NCBI GenBank assembly: GCA_902554705.1
Contig: CACDPP010000016.1
Span: 1-41,259 of the forward strand
Direction: 5' to 3'
Length of the DNA: 41,259 bases
DNA from: Paracoccaceae bacterium
GTDB taxonomy: Bacteria; Pseudomonadota; Alphaproteobacteria; Rhodobacterales; Rhodobacteraceae
The notes under the pieces are model-generated. The model made no database searches. It saw only the letters and a program-made list of their open reading frames with translations, and was not told the DNA's origin. Below, piece by piece: positions 33,640-41,259 of this stretch (position 1 is its first letter; every line of letters starts with the position of its first letter). Position numbers and translations under genes: made by a program.

Positions 33640-34496
33640 TGTTTAGAGATCGTCTAGATTTTTCTGCTGAACTTGTAGAAAAAACAATAATTAATTATCT
33701 GAAAGACTTTGGTGAAATTGAAATAGTTGATGCGATGCGATACTCGCTTCAAGGCGGTAAAAAACTTAGAGCATTTTTTGTGCTAGAAAGTTCTTCTCTA
33801 TTTGAAATAGATCCAGGTTTAGCTAAATGGCCCGCATCGGGTATCGAGGCTATGCATACATACTCGTTAGTCCACGATGATTTGCCAGATATGGATAACG
33901 ATGACTTGCGGCGTGGACGTCCGACCGTTCATAAAAAATGGGATGTAGCGACAGCGATTTTAGTTGGAGACGCCTTACAAGCTCTATCTTTTGAGCTTAC
34001 ACTAAACAATGTTGTGCCTAATTCAAATAAGCTTGCCTACAATTTAGCCAAAGCTTCAGGTGCGAAGGGTATGGTAATGGGACAAGCTTTAGATATTTCT
34101 GCTGAAAAATCTACTGCTGCATTAAGTTTGGATGATATTGTAAAGTTGCAACAAGGTAAAACAGGTGCACTTATTCTATGGGCCATAACTGCAGGCGCGC
34201 ATATGGCAGGTGAAGATGTGAGACCGCTAGAAAATTATGCTAAAGCTGTGGGTTTAGCTTTTCAAATAGCTGATGACTTGTTGGATGCGACTGGAAACCA
34301 AATCAAAGCAGGAAAAAAACTGATGAAAGATGCATCAGCCAACAAAGCGACTTTTGTATCATTATTAGGTGTTGATGGTGCTCAGAAAAAGGCTCGAGAT
34401 TTAATCGATGAAGCGTGTGATTCAGTCGCAATTTACGGACAGCGATCACAGGTCTTGAAACAAGCAGCCGAATTCGTTATTTCGCGAGATTATTAG
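33639..34496 (+). CDS. ispA: Farnesyl/geranyl(geranyl) diphosphate synthase
   Basis: Short-chain trans-prenyltransferase building C15 (possibly C20) diphosphate from IPP and DMAPP, the precursor of quinone side chains and undecaprenyl lipid. The 285 residues contain the first Asp-rich motif VHDDLPDMDNDD (79-89) with the bacterial DDxxD/x insertion, RRGRPTVHKKW, KTGALI and the second motif FQIADDLLD. The residues before the first motif (HTYSL) are typical of a farnesyl-length product, but chain length is not certain. The ATG overlaps the xseB stop; an in-frame TTG one codon earlier is not used. dxs follows after 14 bases. Confidence 0.95.
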   Translation: MFRDRLDFSAELVEKTIINYLKDFGEIEIVDAMRYSLQGGKKLRAFFVLESSSLFEIDPGLAKWPASGIEAMHTYSLVHDDLPDMDNDDLRRGRPTVHKKWDVATAILVGDALQALSFELTLNNVVPNSNKLAYNLAKASGAKGMVMGQALDISAEKSTAALSLDDIVKLQQGKTGALILWAITAGAHMAGEDVRPLENYAKAVGLAFQIADDLLDATGNQIKAGKKLMKDASANKATFVSLLGVDGAQKKARDLIDEACDSVAIYGQRSQVLKQAAEFVISRDY

Positions 34497-34510
34497 TTTG
34501 AAAGAGAAAC

Positions 34511-36439
34511 ATGTCTAATAATTCTTCCACACCACTTCTTGATAAGATTAGCTCGCCTTACGATTTAAAGTTATTTTCCGATGAACAACTTTTTCAAGTC
34601 GCTAGCGAGTTGAGGCAAGAAACCATTTCTGCTGTTTCAGAAACTGGGGGGCATTTAGGCGCCGGTCTTGGGGTTGTTGAACTGACGGTAGCATTGCATA
34701 CTGTGTTTGATGCGCCAAAAGATAAGATAATATGGGATGTTTCCCATCAAAGTTACCCACATAAAATTTTAACTGGAAGACGAAATCGCATTCGAACTCT
34801 TCGACAAAAAGATGGATTGAGCGGTTTTACAAAAAGATCTGAAAGTGAATATGATCCTTTTGGTGCTGCACATTCTTCAACTTCAATTTCTGCTGCCTTG
34901 GGTTTTGCTACTGCTAGAGACTTAGGCGGCTCATGTGAAACCGGTTTGGGTGAAACAATTGCAGTGATTGGTGATGGATCTATGAGTGCAGGAATGGCCT
35001 ATGAGGCTATGAATAATGCTGGTCATTTGAAAAAACGACTAATAGTAATTTTGAATGATAATGAAATGTCCATTGCACCCCCAGTTGGGGCTTTGTCTTC
35101 ATACTTGTCTCAGCTTTATGCGGAAGAACCATTCCAAGATTTTCGGCAAATAGCAAAAGGAGCTATAGGTTTTCTACCTGAACCATTTAAAGAAGGGGCC
35201 AAGAGAGCAAAACGGTTGTTGAAGTCAATGGCTGTAGGAAATACTATTTTCGAAGCTTTGGGATTTTCTTATCTTGGGCCAATTGATGGTCATGATTTAA
35301 ATCAGTTATTACCTATTTTTAGGACGATCCAAAAAAGATTGGATGGCCCTATTTTATTACACGTCGTTACCAAAAAAGGAAAAGGCTATATGCCTGCTGA
35401 AACGGCTAGGGATAAAGGCCATGCTACTGGAAAATTTGATCTGCTAACTGGAAAGCAGAAAGCTAGCAAGTCAAATGCACCCAGTTATACTAAGGTATTT
35501 GCCGATAGTTTATTAAACCATGCGGCCCAAGATACCAAAATATGCGCTGTTACAGCGGCAATGCCAGACGGAACGGGACTGAACTTATTTGCAGATAGAT
35601 ATCCAAGTAGATGTTTTGATGTTGGGATAGCTGAACAACATGCCGTTACATTTTCAGCAGCTTTGGCTGCGGGTGGAATGAAGCCGTTCTGTGCAATATA
35701 CTCAACTTTTCTGCAAAGAGGTTATGATCAAATCGTTCATGATGTTGCCTTGCAAAATCTACCAGTGAGGTTTGCAATAGATCGTGCAGGATTGGTTGGT
35801 GCGGATGGCCCAACACATGCTGGTAGTTTTGACATAGCCTTCATGGCTAATCTGCCAAATATGGTTGTTATGGCAGCAGCTGATGAGGCTGAGTTAGTCC
35901 ATATGGTTGCCACTGCAGTAGATTATAACGATGGCCCGATTGCTTTTCGCTATCCTCGTGGGAATGGTGTGGGATGTGACCTACCACTGACCGGAAAGCC
36001 AATTGAAATTGGCAAAGGTAGAATTGTTTCTACGGGAAATACGGTAGCTCTGCTTTCTTTTGGCACCAGGCTTTCTGAAGTTTTAAAAGCGGCAGAGATA
36101 TTAAAGTTAAAGGGAATCGAGCCAACAATAGTTGATGCTAGGTTTGCAAAACCTTTAGACGAGCAACTGATCATCAGTTTAGTAGAAAATCATGAAGCAA
36201 TTCTTACTATTGAAGAAGGTTCTGTAGGTGGTTTTGGGAGTCATGTTCAGCAGTTTTTGTTAGGAAATGGTGTTTTTGATAAAGGTTTTAAATTCAGATC
36301 CATGGTTTTCCCTGATTTTTTCATCGATCAGTCGAGCCCAGAGGACATGTATAAACAAGCAGGTCTAAATGCTAATAATATAGAAGATTTAGTACTTTCA
36401 TTGCTTGGACTTGAAGCTTTTAAGCAGGCAAATTTGTAA
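34511..36439 (+). CDS. dxs: 1-deoxy-D-xylulose-5-phosphate synthase
   Basis: Thiamine-diphosphate enzyme condensing pyruvate and glyceraldehyde 3-phosphate, the entry and main control point of the MEP isoprenoid pathway. At 642 residues it is full length. Domain I has [14 protein letters not shown] (46-59), [16 protein letters not shown] and the ThDP/Mg motif [16 protein letters not shown] (154-169). Domain II has the catalytic Glu in [31 protein letters not shown] and YPRGNG, and domain III closes with FGSHV. The short 14-base gap from ispA and coupling upstream put five genes (from 31084) in one likely transcript. It ends 5 bases from a convergent gene. Confidence 0.98.
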   Translation: MSNNSSTPLLDKISSPYDLKLFSDEQLFQVASELRQETISAVSETGGHLGAGLGVVELTVALHTVFDAPKDKIIWDVSHQSYPHKILTGRRNRIRTLRQKDGLSGFTKRSESEYDPFGAAHSSTSISAALGFATARDLGGSCETGLGETIAVIGDGSMSAGMAYEAMNNAGHLKKRLIVILNDNEMSIAPPVGALSSYLSQLYAEEPFQDFRQIAKGAIGFLPEPFKEGAKRAKRLLKSMAVGNTIFEALGFSYLGPIDGHDLNQLLPIFRTIQKRLDGPILLHVVTKKGKGYMPAETARDKGHATGKFDLLTGKQKASKSNAPSYTKVFADSLLNHAAQDTKICAVTAAMPDGTGLNLFADRYPSRCFDVGIAEQHAVTFSAALAAGGMKPFCAIYSTFLQRGYDQIVHDVALQNLPVRFAIDRAGLVGADGPTHAGSFDIAFMANLPNMVVMAAADEAELVHMVATAVDYNDGPIAFRYPRGNGVGCDLPLTGKPIEIGKGRIVSTGNTVALLSFGTRLSEVLKAAEILKLKGIEPTIVDARFAKPLDEQLIISLVENHEAILTIEEGSVGGFGSHVQQFLLGNGVFDKGFKFRSMVFPDFFIDQSSPEDMYKQAGLNANNIEDLVLSLLGLEAFKQANL

Positions 36440-36444
36440 GAATT

Positions 36445-37296
36445 TCAATAATTTTGATCTAAAAGATTTTCTAAGCCGACTTTGTAGTTTGGGTAAATTA
36501 AATCAACGCCAAGTTCAGACTTAATCAATTTATTAGATACGCGTTTATTTTCAGCGTAAAAACTCCTAGCCATTTCCGAAAGATCAGCGTCTTCAAAGTT
36601 AACAGTTGGTGGTTGCTTAACACTTAAAAGCTTAGCTGCATATGAAAGTACGTCTTGTGGAGGCGCTGGATTATCATCGCAGAGATTATAGATTGAATAT
36701 GGTTTAGGTTGGGAAATTGAAGCCAGAAGTGTTTGTACAATATCATGAATATGCATCCTGCTGAAGACCTGTCCTGGCTTGATGATCTTAACGGCTTTTC
36801 CCTGCAAAATTTTTTGGAATGGACCTCGATTTGGTCCATAAATTCCCCCCAGCCTGAATATGTGAGTAGGAAAATTATATTTCAGCCACTTTTTCTCAGC
36901 GTTTACTCTGGAAATTCCGCGGTTTGTTGAGGGCTTGAGTGGTGAGCTTTCGTCGACCCATTCACCTTTGGTGTCGCCATAAACACCGATTGTCGATAAA
37001 TAACCGGCCCATTTAATTTGACTGGAATTTTCTTTGAGATCTTCTCCATACGTTTTAATAACAGGGTCACTCCCGTTTGCGGGTGATACAGAACTAAGTA
37101 CTAATGCCGTCTCCCTGATCACGGATCTTAATTCATTGCTTTCCCACAAAATTGGAATAGCTCCTGACTTTTCAATATCAGAAAAATTATCTCTGGATCT
37201 TGATGTTCCAAATACTCTCCAACCTTTATCATTAAGATATGGAGTTAGAGACTGTGCCGTATATCCGTGACCAAAAGATAAAAACGTTAGGCCCAT
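36445..37296 (-). CDS. NAD(P)-binding epimerase/SDR-like protein (YeeZ type)
   Basis: 283-residue Rossmann-fold protein of the extended SDR/NAD-dependent epimerase group. The N-terminal dinucleotide loop is FLSFGHGYTAQSL (Gly-x-Gly-x-x-Ala), and YLSTIGVYGDTKGEWVDESS carries the Ser-Tyr region. HIFRLGGIYGPNRG and YNLCDDNPAPPQDVL are typical of sugar-nucleotide epimerase relatives. No clear Y-x3-K catalytic pair is obvious, as in E. coli YeeZ-type proteins. The substrate is unknown. The ATG at 37296 is chosen because the glycine loop then begins at residue 9; an in-frame GTG 11 codons upstream is less likely. Confidence 0.85.
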   Translation of the reverse strand: MGLTFLSFGHGYTAQSLTPYLNDKGWRVFGTSRSRDNFSDIEKSGAIPILWESNELRSVIRETALVLSSVSPANGSDPVIKTYGEDLKENSSQIKWAGYLSTIGVYGDTKGEWVDESSPLKPSTNRGISRVNAEKKWLKYNFPTHIFRLGGIYGPNRGPFQKILQGKAVKIIKPGQVFSRMHIHDIVQTLLASISQPKPYSIYNLCDDNPAPPQDVLSYAAKLLSVKQPPTVNFEDADLSEMARSFYAENKRVSNKLIKSELGVDLIYPNYKVGLENLLDQNY

Positions 37297-37485
37297 TCTT
37301 ATTTCTTTCTCAATTAACAATGGTGACACATTGAATGCTTTATTAATACAATATAAAATTAAAAGAACAGTTATAATTTAATCTGCAAGTCGATCAGGGG
37401 CGCTAATAGATTTAAAAATCACGTCTGTAACTGATTATTATGCTACGAAATAGGTTAACAAACTAAATTAACAAAGGGACCGAAG

Positions 37486-38661
37486 ATGCGAGATATTGTC
37501 ATTCTAGATGGAGTCAGGACGCCAATTGGAACATTTGGAGGGTCTTTGGCTAATACTACGCCGATAGATTTAGCTTCTTCTGTAACAAAAGTTGCTATGG
37601 AGCGTTCAGGTGTGGAGGGGCAACAGATTGGGCATGTTGCGTTTGGGCATGTTATAAATACAGAGCCTAGGGATATGTATCTCAGCCGCGTGGCCACATT
37701 GGATGCAGGGATATCTGAAGAAACCCCTGCTATGAATGTCAATCGTTTATGTGGTTCAGGCGTTCAAGCTATAGTTTCTGTCATACAGTCTATTGCACTG
37801 GGCGATGCGGATTTTGGTGTCGCTGGCGGCTCTGAGAATATGAGCCGTTCCCCTTATTCGGTGCAAGGTCAGAGATGGGGAGCAAAAATGGGTGATGTTA
37901 AGACACTAGACATGATGCTTGGGGCATTGAATTGTCCTTTTGGTACTGGGCATATGGGTGTAACAGCGGAAAATGTTGCACGCGAACAAAATGTTTCTCG
38001 TCATGAACAGGATGAGTTTGCTTTAGAAAGTCAAAAAAGAGCTGCATCGGCCGCATCAAATAATTTGTTTGATAGCCAAATCAATCCAATAGAAATAAAA
38101 GTAAAAAGGGACTTGGTCCCATTCGAAAAGGATGAGCACCCCAAAGCTACAACTTTGGAAGATTTAGCTTCCTTGCGCCCAGTTTTTGAGAAGGACGGTA
38201 CAGTAACTGCTGGAAATGCGTCTGGAATAAATGATGGTGCTGCTGCAATCGTTTTGGCATCTGCAGAATCTGTTGAAAAATATGGTTTAACACCCAAGGC
38301 TAGGATTTTAGGTTATGGACATGCTGGTGTTAGACCCGAGGTTATGGGTGTTGGACCAATTCCCGCAGTGCAAAACTTATTGAAAAAAACTGGTCTCGTT
38401 GTATCGGATTTTGATGTTATTGAAAGTAATGAAGCTTTTGCGGCACAAGCAATTGCGGTTAATAGGGGGCTCGATTTAGATCCTACAATTGTGAACCCGA
38501 ACGGTGGAGCGATCGCATTAGGTCACCCTGTTGGTGCTACAGGAGCAATAATAACACTTAAGGCTTTATATCAGCTCGAAAATATAAATGGAAAACGGGC
38601 TTTGATTACGATGTGTATTGGAGGTGGCCAGGGAATTGCTCTAGCTATTGAAAGGATTTGA
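37486..38661 (+). CDS. Thiolase (acetyl-CoA acetyltransferase / beta-ketothiolase)
   Basis: 391-residue thiolase that condenses or cleaves acyl-CoA units, usable for acetoacetyl-CoA or beta-ketoacyl-CoA in storage-polymer or fatty/amino-acid metabolism. The catalytic residues are complete: nucleophile Cys89 in NVNRLCGSGVQAI, His347 in GGAIALGHPVGATGA and Cys377 in CIGGGQGIA. NEAFAAQA, another thiolase signature, is present. The sequence looks nearest BktB/PhaA-type biosynthetic thiolases. No phaB or other fatty-acid gene is adjacent, so the pathway is open. AGGGA precedes the ATG. It converges on dnaJ with a 16-base gap. Confidence 0.93.
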   Translation: MRDIVILDGVRTPIGTFGGSLANTTPIDLASSVTKVAMERSGVEGQQIGHVAFGHVINTEPRDMYLSRVATLDAGISEETPAMNVNRLCGSGVQAIVSVIQSIALGDADFGVAGGSENMSRSPYSVQGQRWGAKMGDVKTLDMMLGALNCPFGTGHMGVTAENVAREQNVSRHEQDEFALESQKRAASAASNNLFDSQINPIEIKVKRDLVPFEKDEHPKATTLEDLASLRPVFEKDGTVTAGNASGINDGAAAIVLASAESVEKYGLTPKARILGYGHAGVRPEVMGVGPIPAVQNLLKKTGLVVSDFDVIESNEAFAAQAIAVNRGLDLDPTIVNPNGGAIALGHPVGATGAIITLKALYQLENINGKRALITMCIGGGQGIALAIERI

Positions 38662-38677
38662 ATTCACAAATTTATTT

Positions 38678-39811
38678 TCAACCTTTCATTTGGTCCCAAA
38701 ATGACTTAACTGACGAAAAAAAATTGTTCGTCTCCGGATTGTTATCTTCTGAAAGATCTTCAAACTCTTTTAAAAGCTCCTTTTGGCGTGATGTTAAATT
38801 TACAGGAGTTTCCACTGCGAGTTCAATAAACATATCGCCGTATTGAGTTGATTTAATTGCGGGCATGCCTTTTGACCGCAATCTCATTTGTCTTCCAGAT
38901 TGGCTGCCGGATGGTACTTTAACTCTACTTCTTCCGCCGTCTAAAGTAGGTACCTCTATATCTCCTCCAAGTGCTGCACGTGCCATCGAAACTGGTACCC
39001 GGCAAAATAAGTTATGACCATCGCGTTCAAAAATTTTATGTTGTGAAACGTCGATAAAAATGTAGAGGTCTCCTTGAGTTCCTCCACGTACTCCGACTTC
39101 GCCTTCTCCCGAAAGCCTTATTCTAGTTCCTGTTTCTACGCCTGCAGGAATATTTACAGATAATGCTCGATCTTTTTTAGTTCGGCCTTGCCCACTGCAA
39201 GATCTACATGGATTTTTTATTACCTGCCCCAAACCAGAGCAAGACGGACAAGAACGCTCAACAGTGAAAAATCCTTGAGAAGCCCGCACTTTTCCCATAC
39301 CGGAACAGGTAGGACAAGTAGTAGGTTCTGTACCACTTTCTGCTCCTGACCCATTGCATGATGTGCATTGAATCGTCGAGGGAACATTTATAGTTTTTTG
39401 TAAGCCTGAATAGGCTTCTTCAAGTGTTACTCTTAGGTTATATCTGAGGTCAGAACCTCGCGTTGAACTACTTCGGCTGCTTCTGCCTCCCATCATGTCC
39501 CCAAAGAGATCATCAAAAACATCAGAAAAGGCACTAGAAAAGTCTCCGCCGCCGAAGCCACCTCCGCCCCCGCCTCCCATGCCGCCTTCAAAAGCAGCAT
39601 GGCCATATCTATCGTATGCCGCTTTTTTCTCGCCATCTTTTAAAATATCGTATGCTTCGTTGGCCTCCTTGAACTGAGCTTCGGCATTTGGATTGTCTGA
39701 ATTACGATCTGGATGGAGCTGTTTCGCTTTAGTTCGAAACGCTTTTTTAATTTCTTCGGACGATGCACCCTTACTTATGCCTAACACTTCATAGTAATCG
39801 CGTTTTGACAT
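38678..39811 (-). CDS. dnaJ: Chaperone DnaJ (Hsp40)
   Basis: Co-chaperone that delivers clients to DnaK and stimulates its ATPase. The 377-residue protein has type-I architecture: a J domain with HPD at 33-35, and a Gly/Phe-rich linker including an almost pure glycine run (about 76-89). Four zinc repeats C-x2-C-x-G-x-G start at Cys149, 166, 188 and 202 and bind two zinc ions, and the C-terminal client-binding and dimer region follows. All four repeats are intact. AAGGAC precedes the ATG. It lies 71 bases after dnaK on the same strand with a hairpin between them. Confidence 0.98.
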   Translation of the reverse strand: MSKRDYYEVLGISKGASSEEIKKAFRTKAKQLHPDRNSDNPNAEAQFKEANEAYDILKDGEKKAAYDRYGHAAFEGGMGGGGGGGFGGGDFSSAFSDVFDDLFGDMMGGRSSRSSSTRGSDLRYNLRVTLEEAYSGLQKTINVPSTIQCTSCNGSGAESGTEPTTCPTCSGMGKVRASQGFFTVERSCPSCSGLGQVIKNPCRSCSGQGRTKKDRALSVNIPAGVETGTRIRLSGEGEVGVRGGTQGDLYIFIDVSQHKIFERDGHNLFCRVPVSMARAALGGDIEVPTLDGGRSRVKVPSGSQSGRQMRLRSKGMPAIKSTQYGDMFIELAVETPVNLTSRQKELLKEFEDLSEDNNPETNNFFSSVKSFWDQMKG

Positions 39812-39839
39812 AGTGGGGGTCCTTCTTATAAAACATTGA

Positions 39840-39861
39840 CCGACCTGATTTTTTCAGGCGG
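39840..39861 (-). promoter_or_regulatory. Stem-loop in the dnaK-dnaJ spacer
   Basis: Read leftward, CCG-CCTGA pairs with TCAGG-T-CGG around an A-only loop: 8 bp with one bulged base. No T-run follows, so it is not a classical terminator. Its position between dnaK and dnaJ suits a processing or stability element that lowers dnaJ relative to dnaK, but that is inference. Confidence 0.35.
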
Positions 39862-39882
39862 GTTAATTCGCTCAAAAATTGA

Positions 39883-41259
39883 CTATTTTTTTTCGTCGCC
39901 AAGATCTTCGAAATCAGCATCAAGAATATCGTCATCGGCATTTGCCGCTGCGTTATCGCTGGCATCGAAAGGAGCAGCGTCCTCTTCGTTTTCTTGGTTT
40001 GCTTTATAGATAGCTTCACCTAATTTCATAGCTGCATCAGTAACGTTCTGAATCCCAGATTTAATTTTACCGGCATTTTCAGTTTCAAGGTCATCTTTAA
40101 GAGCAGAAATTGCTAATTCAATTGCCTCTATTGTTGTCGGATCTACTTTATCGGAGTGATCTTCCATCGATTTTTCAGTTGAGTGTATCAAGCTTTCTGC
40201 CTGGTTCTTAGCCTCTATTAGTTCACGACGCTCTTTATCTGATTCTGCATTTTCTTCTGCATCTTTTACCATTTGCTCAATATCTTCATCAGATAGCCCA
40301 CCTGAGGCTTGAATCGTAATTTTTTGCTCTTTACCAGTTCCTTTATCTTTTGCAGAAACTGAAACAATTCCGTTTGCATCTATATCAAAGGTAACTTCTA
40401 TTTGAGGCATACCACGCGGCGCAGGAGGAATCTCTTCTAAGTTAAATTGACCAAGTATTTTATTATCAGCGGCAAGTTCGCGCTCACCTTGGAACACGCG
40501 AATTGTAACCGCATTTTGATTATCTTCAGCAGTTGAAAAAACTTGCGATTTTTTCGTTGGTATAGTTGTATTTCTTTCGATTAGTCTAGTGAAAACCCCT
40601 CCAAGTGTTTCGATTCCTAGCGATAAGGGGGTCACATCAAGTAATACTACGTCCTTAACATCACCTTGAAGAACACCAGCTTGAATAGCAGCGCCCATTG
40701 CTACCACTTCGTCTGGGTTTACGCCTTTGTGTGGTTCTTTACCAAAGAATTTAGTAACTTCATCAACTACCTTTGGCATCCTTGTCATTCCACCGACTAA
40801 AACGATCTCGTCAATATCATCAGTGGAAAGGCCTGCATCTTTAAGAGCCGCTTGGCAAGGTTTAATAGAAGCTTTTATCAAGTCACTAACAAGTGACTCC
40901 AGTTTAGCGCGAGTTAATTTCATTACCATATGCAGAGGTTGGCCTGTTTTACCATCCATAGAAATGAAAGGCTGATTTATCTCTGTTTGGTTTGCTGAAG
41001 ATAATTCTATCTTTGCTTTTTCAGCAGCTTCTTTCAGACGTTGTAGAGCCATTTTGTCTACTGTTAAATCAACGCTATTTTCCTTTTTAAATTCGTCAGC
41101 CAGATAATTAACGATCCGCATGTCAAAATCTTCACCACCTAAAAAAGTATCCCCATTAGTAGATTTGACCTCAAACAAACCATCATCTATTTCTAAAATG
41201 GTCACGTCAAACGTTCCACCTCCCAAGTCATACACTGCAATAGTTTTAGTTTCTTTTTT
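39883..41259 (-). CDS. dnaK: Chaperone DnaK (Hsp70), N-terminal part outside window
   Basis: ATP-driven chaperone acting with DnaJ and GrpE. The frame is open through the window end, giving the last 458 residues of a protein normally about 640 long; the missing part is most of the first ATPase lobe. Visible are [19 protein letters not shown] (phosphate-2 loop), [18 protein letters not shown] (adenosine region), the interdomain linker region [18 protein letters not shown], substrate-binding [14 protein letters not shown], the helical lid, and the acidic C-terminal [12 protein letters not shown] tail typical of bacterial DnaK. The GTG at 41235 is internal and not a start. The promoter and start are outside the window, so heat-shock control cannot be judged. 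Confidence 0.97.
   Translation of the reverse strand, partial: KKETKTIAVYDLGGGTFDVTILEIDDGLFEVKSTNGDTFLGGEDFDMRIVNYLADEFKKENSVDLTVDKMALQRLKEAAEKAKIELSSANQTEINQPFISMDGKTGQPLHMVMKLTRAKLESLVSDLIKASIKPCQAALKDAGLSTDDIDEIVLVGGMTRMPKVVDEVTKFFGKEPHKGVNPDEVVAMGAAIQAGVLQGDVKDVVLLDVTPLSLGIETLGGVFTRLIERNTTIPTKKSQVFSTAEDNQNAVTIRVFQGERELAADNKILGQFNLEEIPPAPRGMPQIEVTFDIDANGIVSVSAKDKGTGKEQKITIQASGGLSDEDIEQMVKDAEENAESDKERRELIEAKNQAESLIHSTEKSMEDHSDKVDPTTIEAIELAISALKDDLETENAGKIKSGIQNVTDAAMKLGEAIYKANQENEEDAAPFDASDNAAANADDDILDADFEDLGDEKK

Noticed and set aside
37297-37485. 189-base divergent spacer before the thiolase gene examined for RNA genes or operators
   Set aside because: AT-rich with no clear inverted repeat or promoter pair; only the AGGGA ribosome binding site is convincing.
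39540-39600. Low-complexity C/G-rich repeat-like tract
   Set aside because: It is the glycine-rich linker of dnaJ, where GGN codons on the minus strand create the pattern; not a DNA repeat.
1-41259. CRISPR arrays, insertion sequences, prophage genes, tRNA and rRNA genes
   Set aside because: None seen on reading: no regularly spaced repeats, transposase or integrase motifs, or tRNA T-loop signatures in the spacers.

Overview
The window is about 41 kb of compact, AT-rich bacterial chromosome (about 40% G+C by eye) carrying almost entirely housekeeping and central-metabolism genes. The content points to an alphaproteobacterium, most likely a low-GC marine member of the Rhodobacterales: a plant-type glutamate-cysteine ligase, an alphaproteobacterial-type phosphoserine aminotransferase with a structured leader, the ubiE-ubiB pair beside mutM, the deacetylase-like gene/xseB/ispA/dxs block and dnaK-dnaJ. 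The lineage is inferred from gene types and order; no rRNA or tRNA gene is present to confirm it. No mobile element, CRISPR array, prophage or toxin-antitoxin pair was seen, and no gene-free stretch reaches 300 bases.

Layout. 1-9.4 kb: a crotonase-family gene cut by the window edge and mutM run leftward, divergent from ubiE-ubiB (ubiquinone). gshA and rsmE run leftward, divergent from ubiA (ubiquinone). An envelope pair follows: a large OmpA-domain protein and a small membrane coiled-coil protein. 9.4-12.1 kb: a leftward cluster uppP-aroQ-pgsA-moaD-moaE. 12.2-23.1 kb: a rightward run gltD-gltB (glutamate synthase), mtgA, a glutathione transferase, queG and a stand-alone hydantoinase-A-like gene. 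23.1-28.3 kb: trhO, then serine biosynthesis, with serC-serA leftward and serB rightward, and a single-domain rhodanese. 28.5-29.4 kb: msrB-msrA repair. 29.6-36.4 kb: two divergent class III aminotransferases; the rightward one is translationally coupled to a histone-deacetylase/acetylpolyamine-amidohydrolase-family gene and then xseB-ispA-dxs (isoprenoid precursors). 36.4-41.3 kb: an NAD(P)-binding epimerase-like gene, a thiolase, dnaJ and the C-terminal part of dnaK.

Themes. Quinone and isoprenoid supply recurs (ubiE, ubiB, ubiA, ispA, dxs, with uppP for lipid carrier recycling). So do thiol and sulfur redox (gshA, GST, msrA, msrB, rhodaneses) and nitrogen or amino-acid flux (gltBD, serABC, two transaminases). 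Packing is tight: three of the seven convergent gene pairs end on one shared TTAA, two stop-start junctions are TGATG, and no convincing intrinsic terminator was found.

I did not find a clearly new multi-gene system. The points most worth checking are the transaminase-deacetylase coupling with its palindromic upstream region, the OmpA/coiled-coil pair, the serC leader, and the use of the moaD Gly-Gly codons as the ribosome binding site for a TTG-started moaE.
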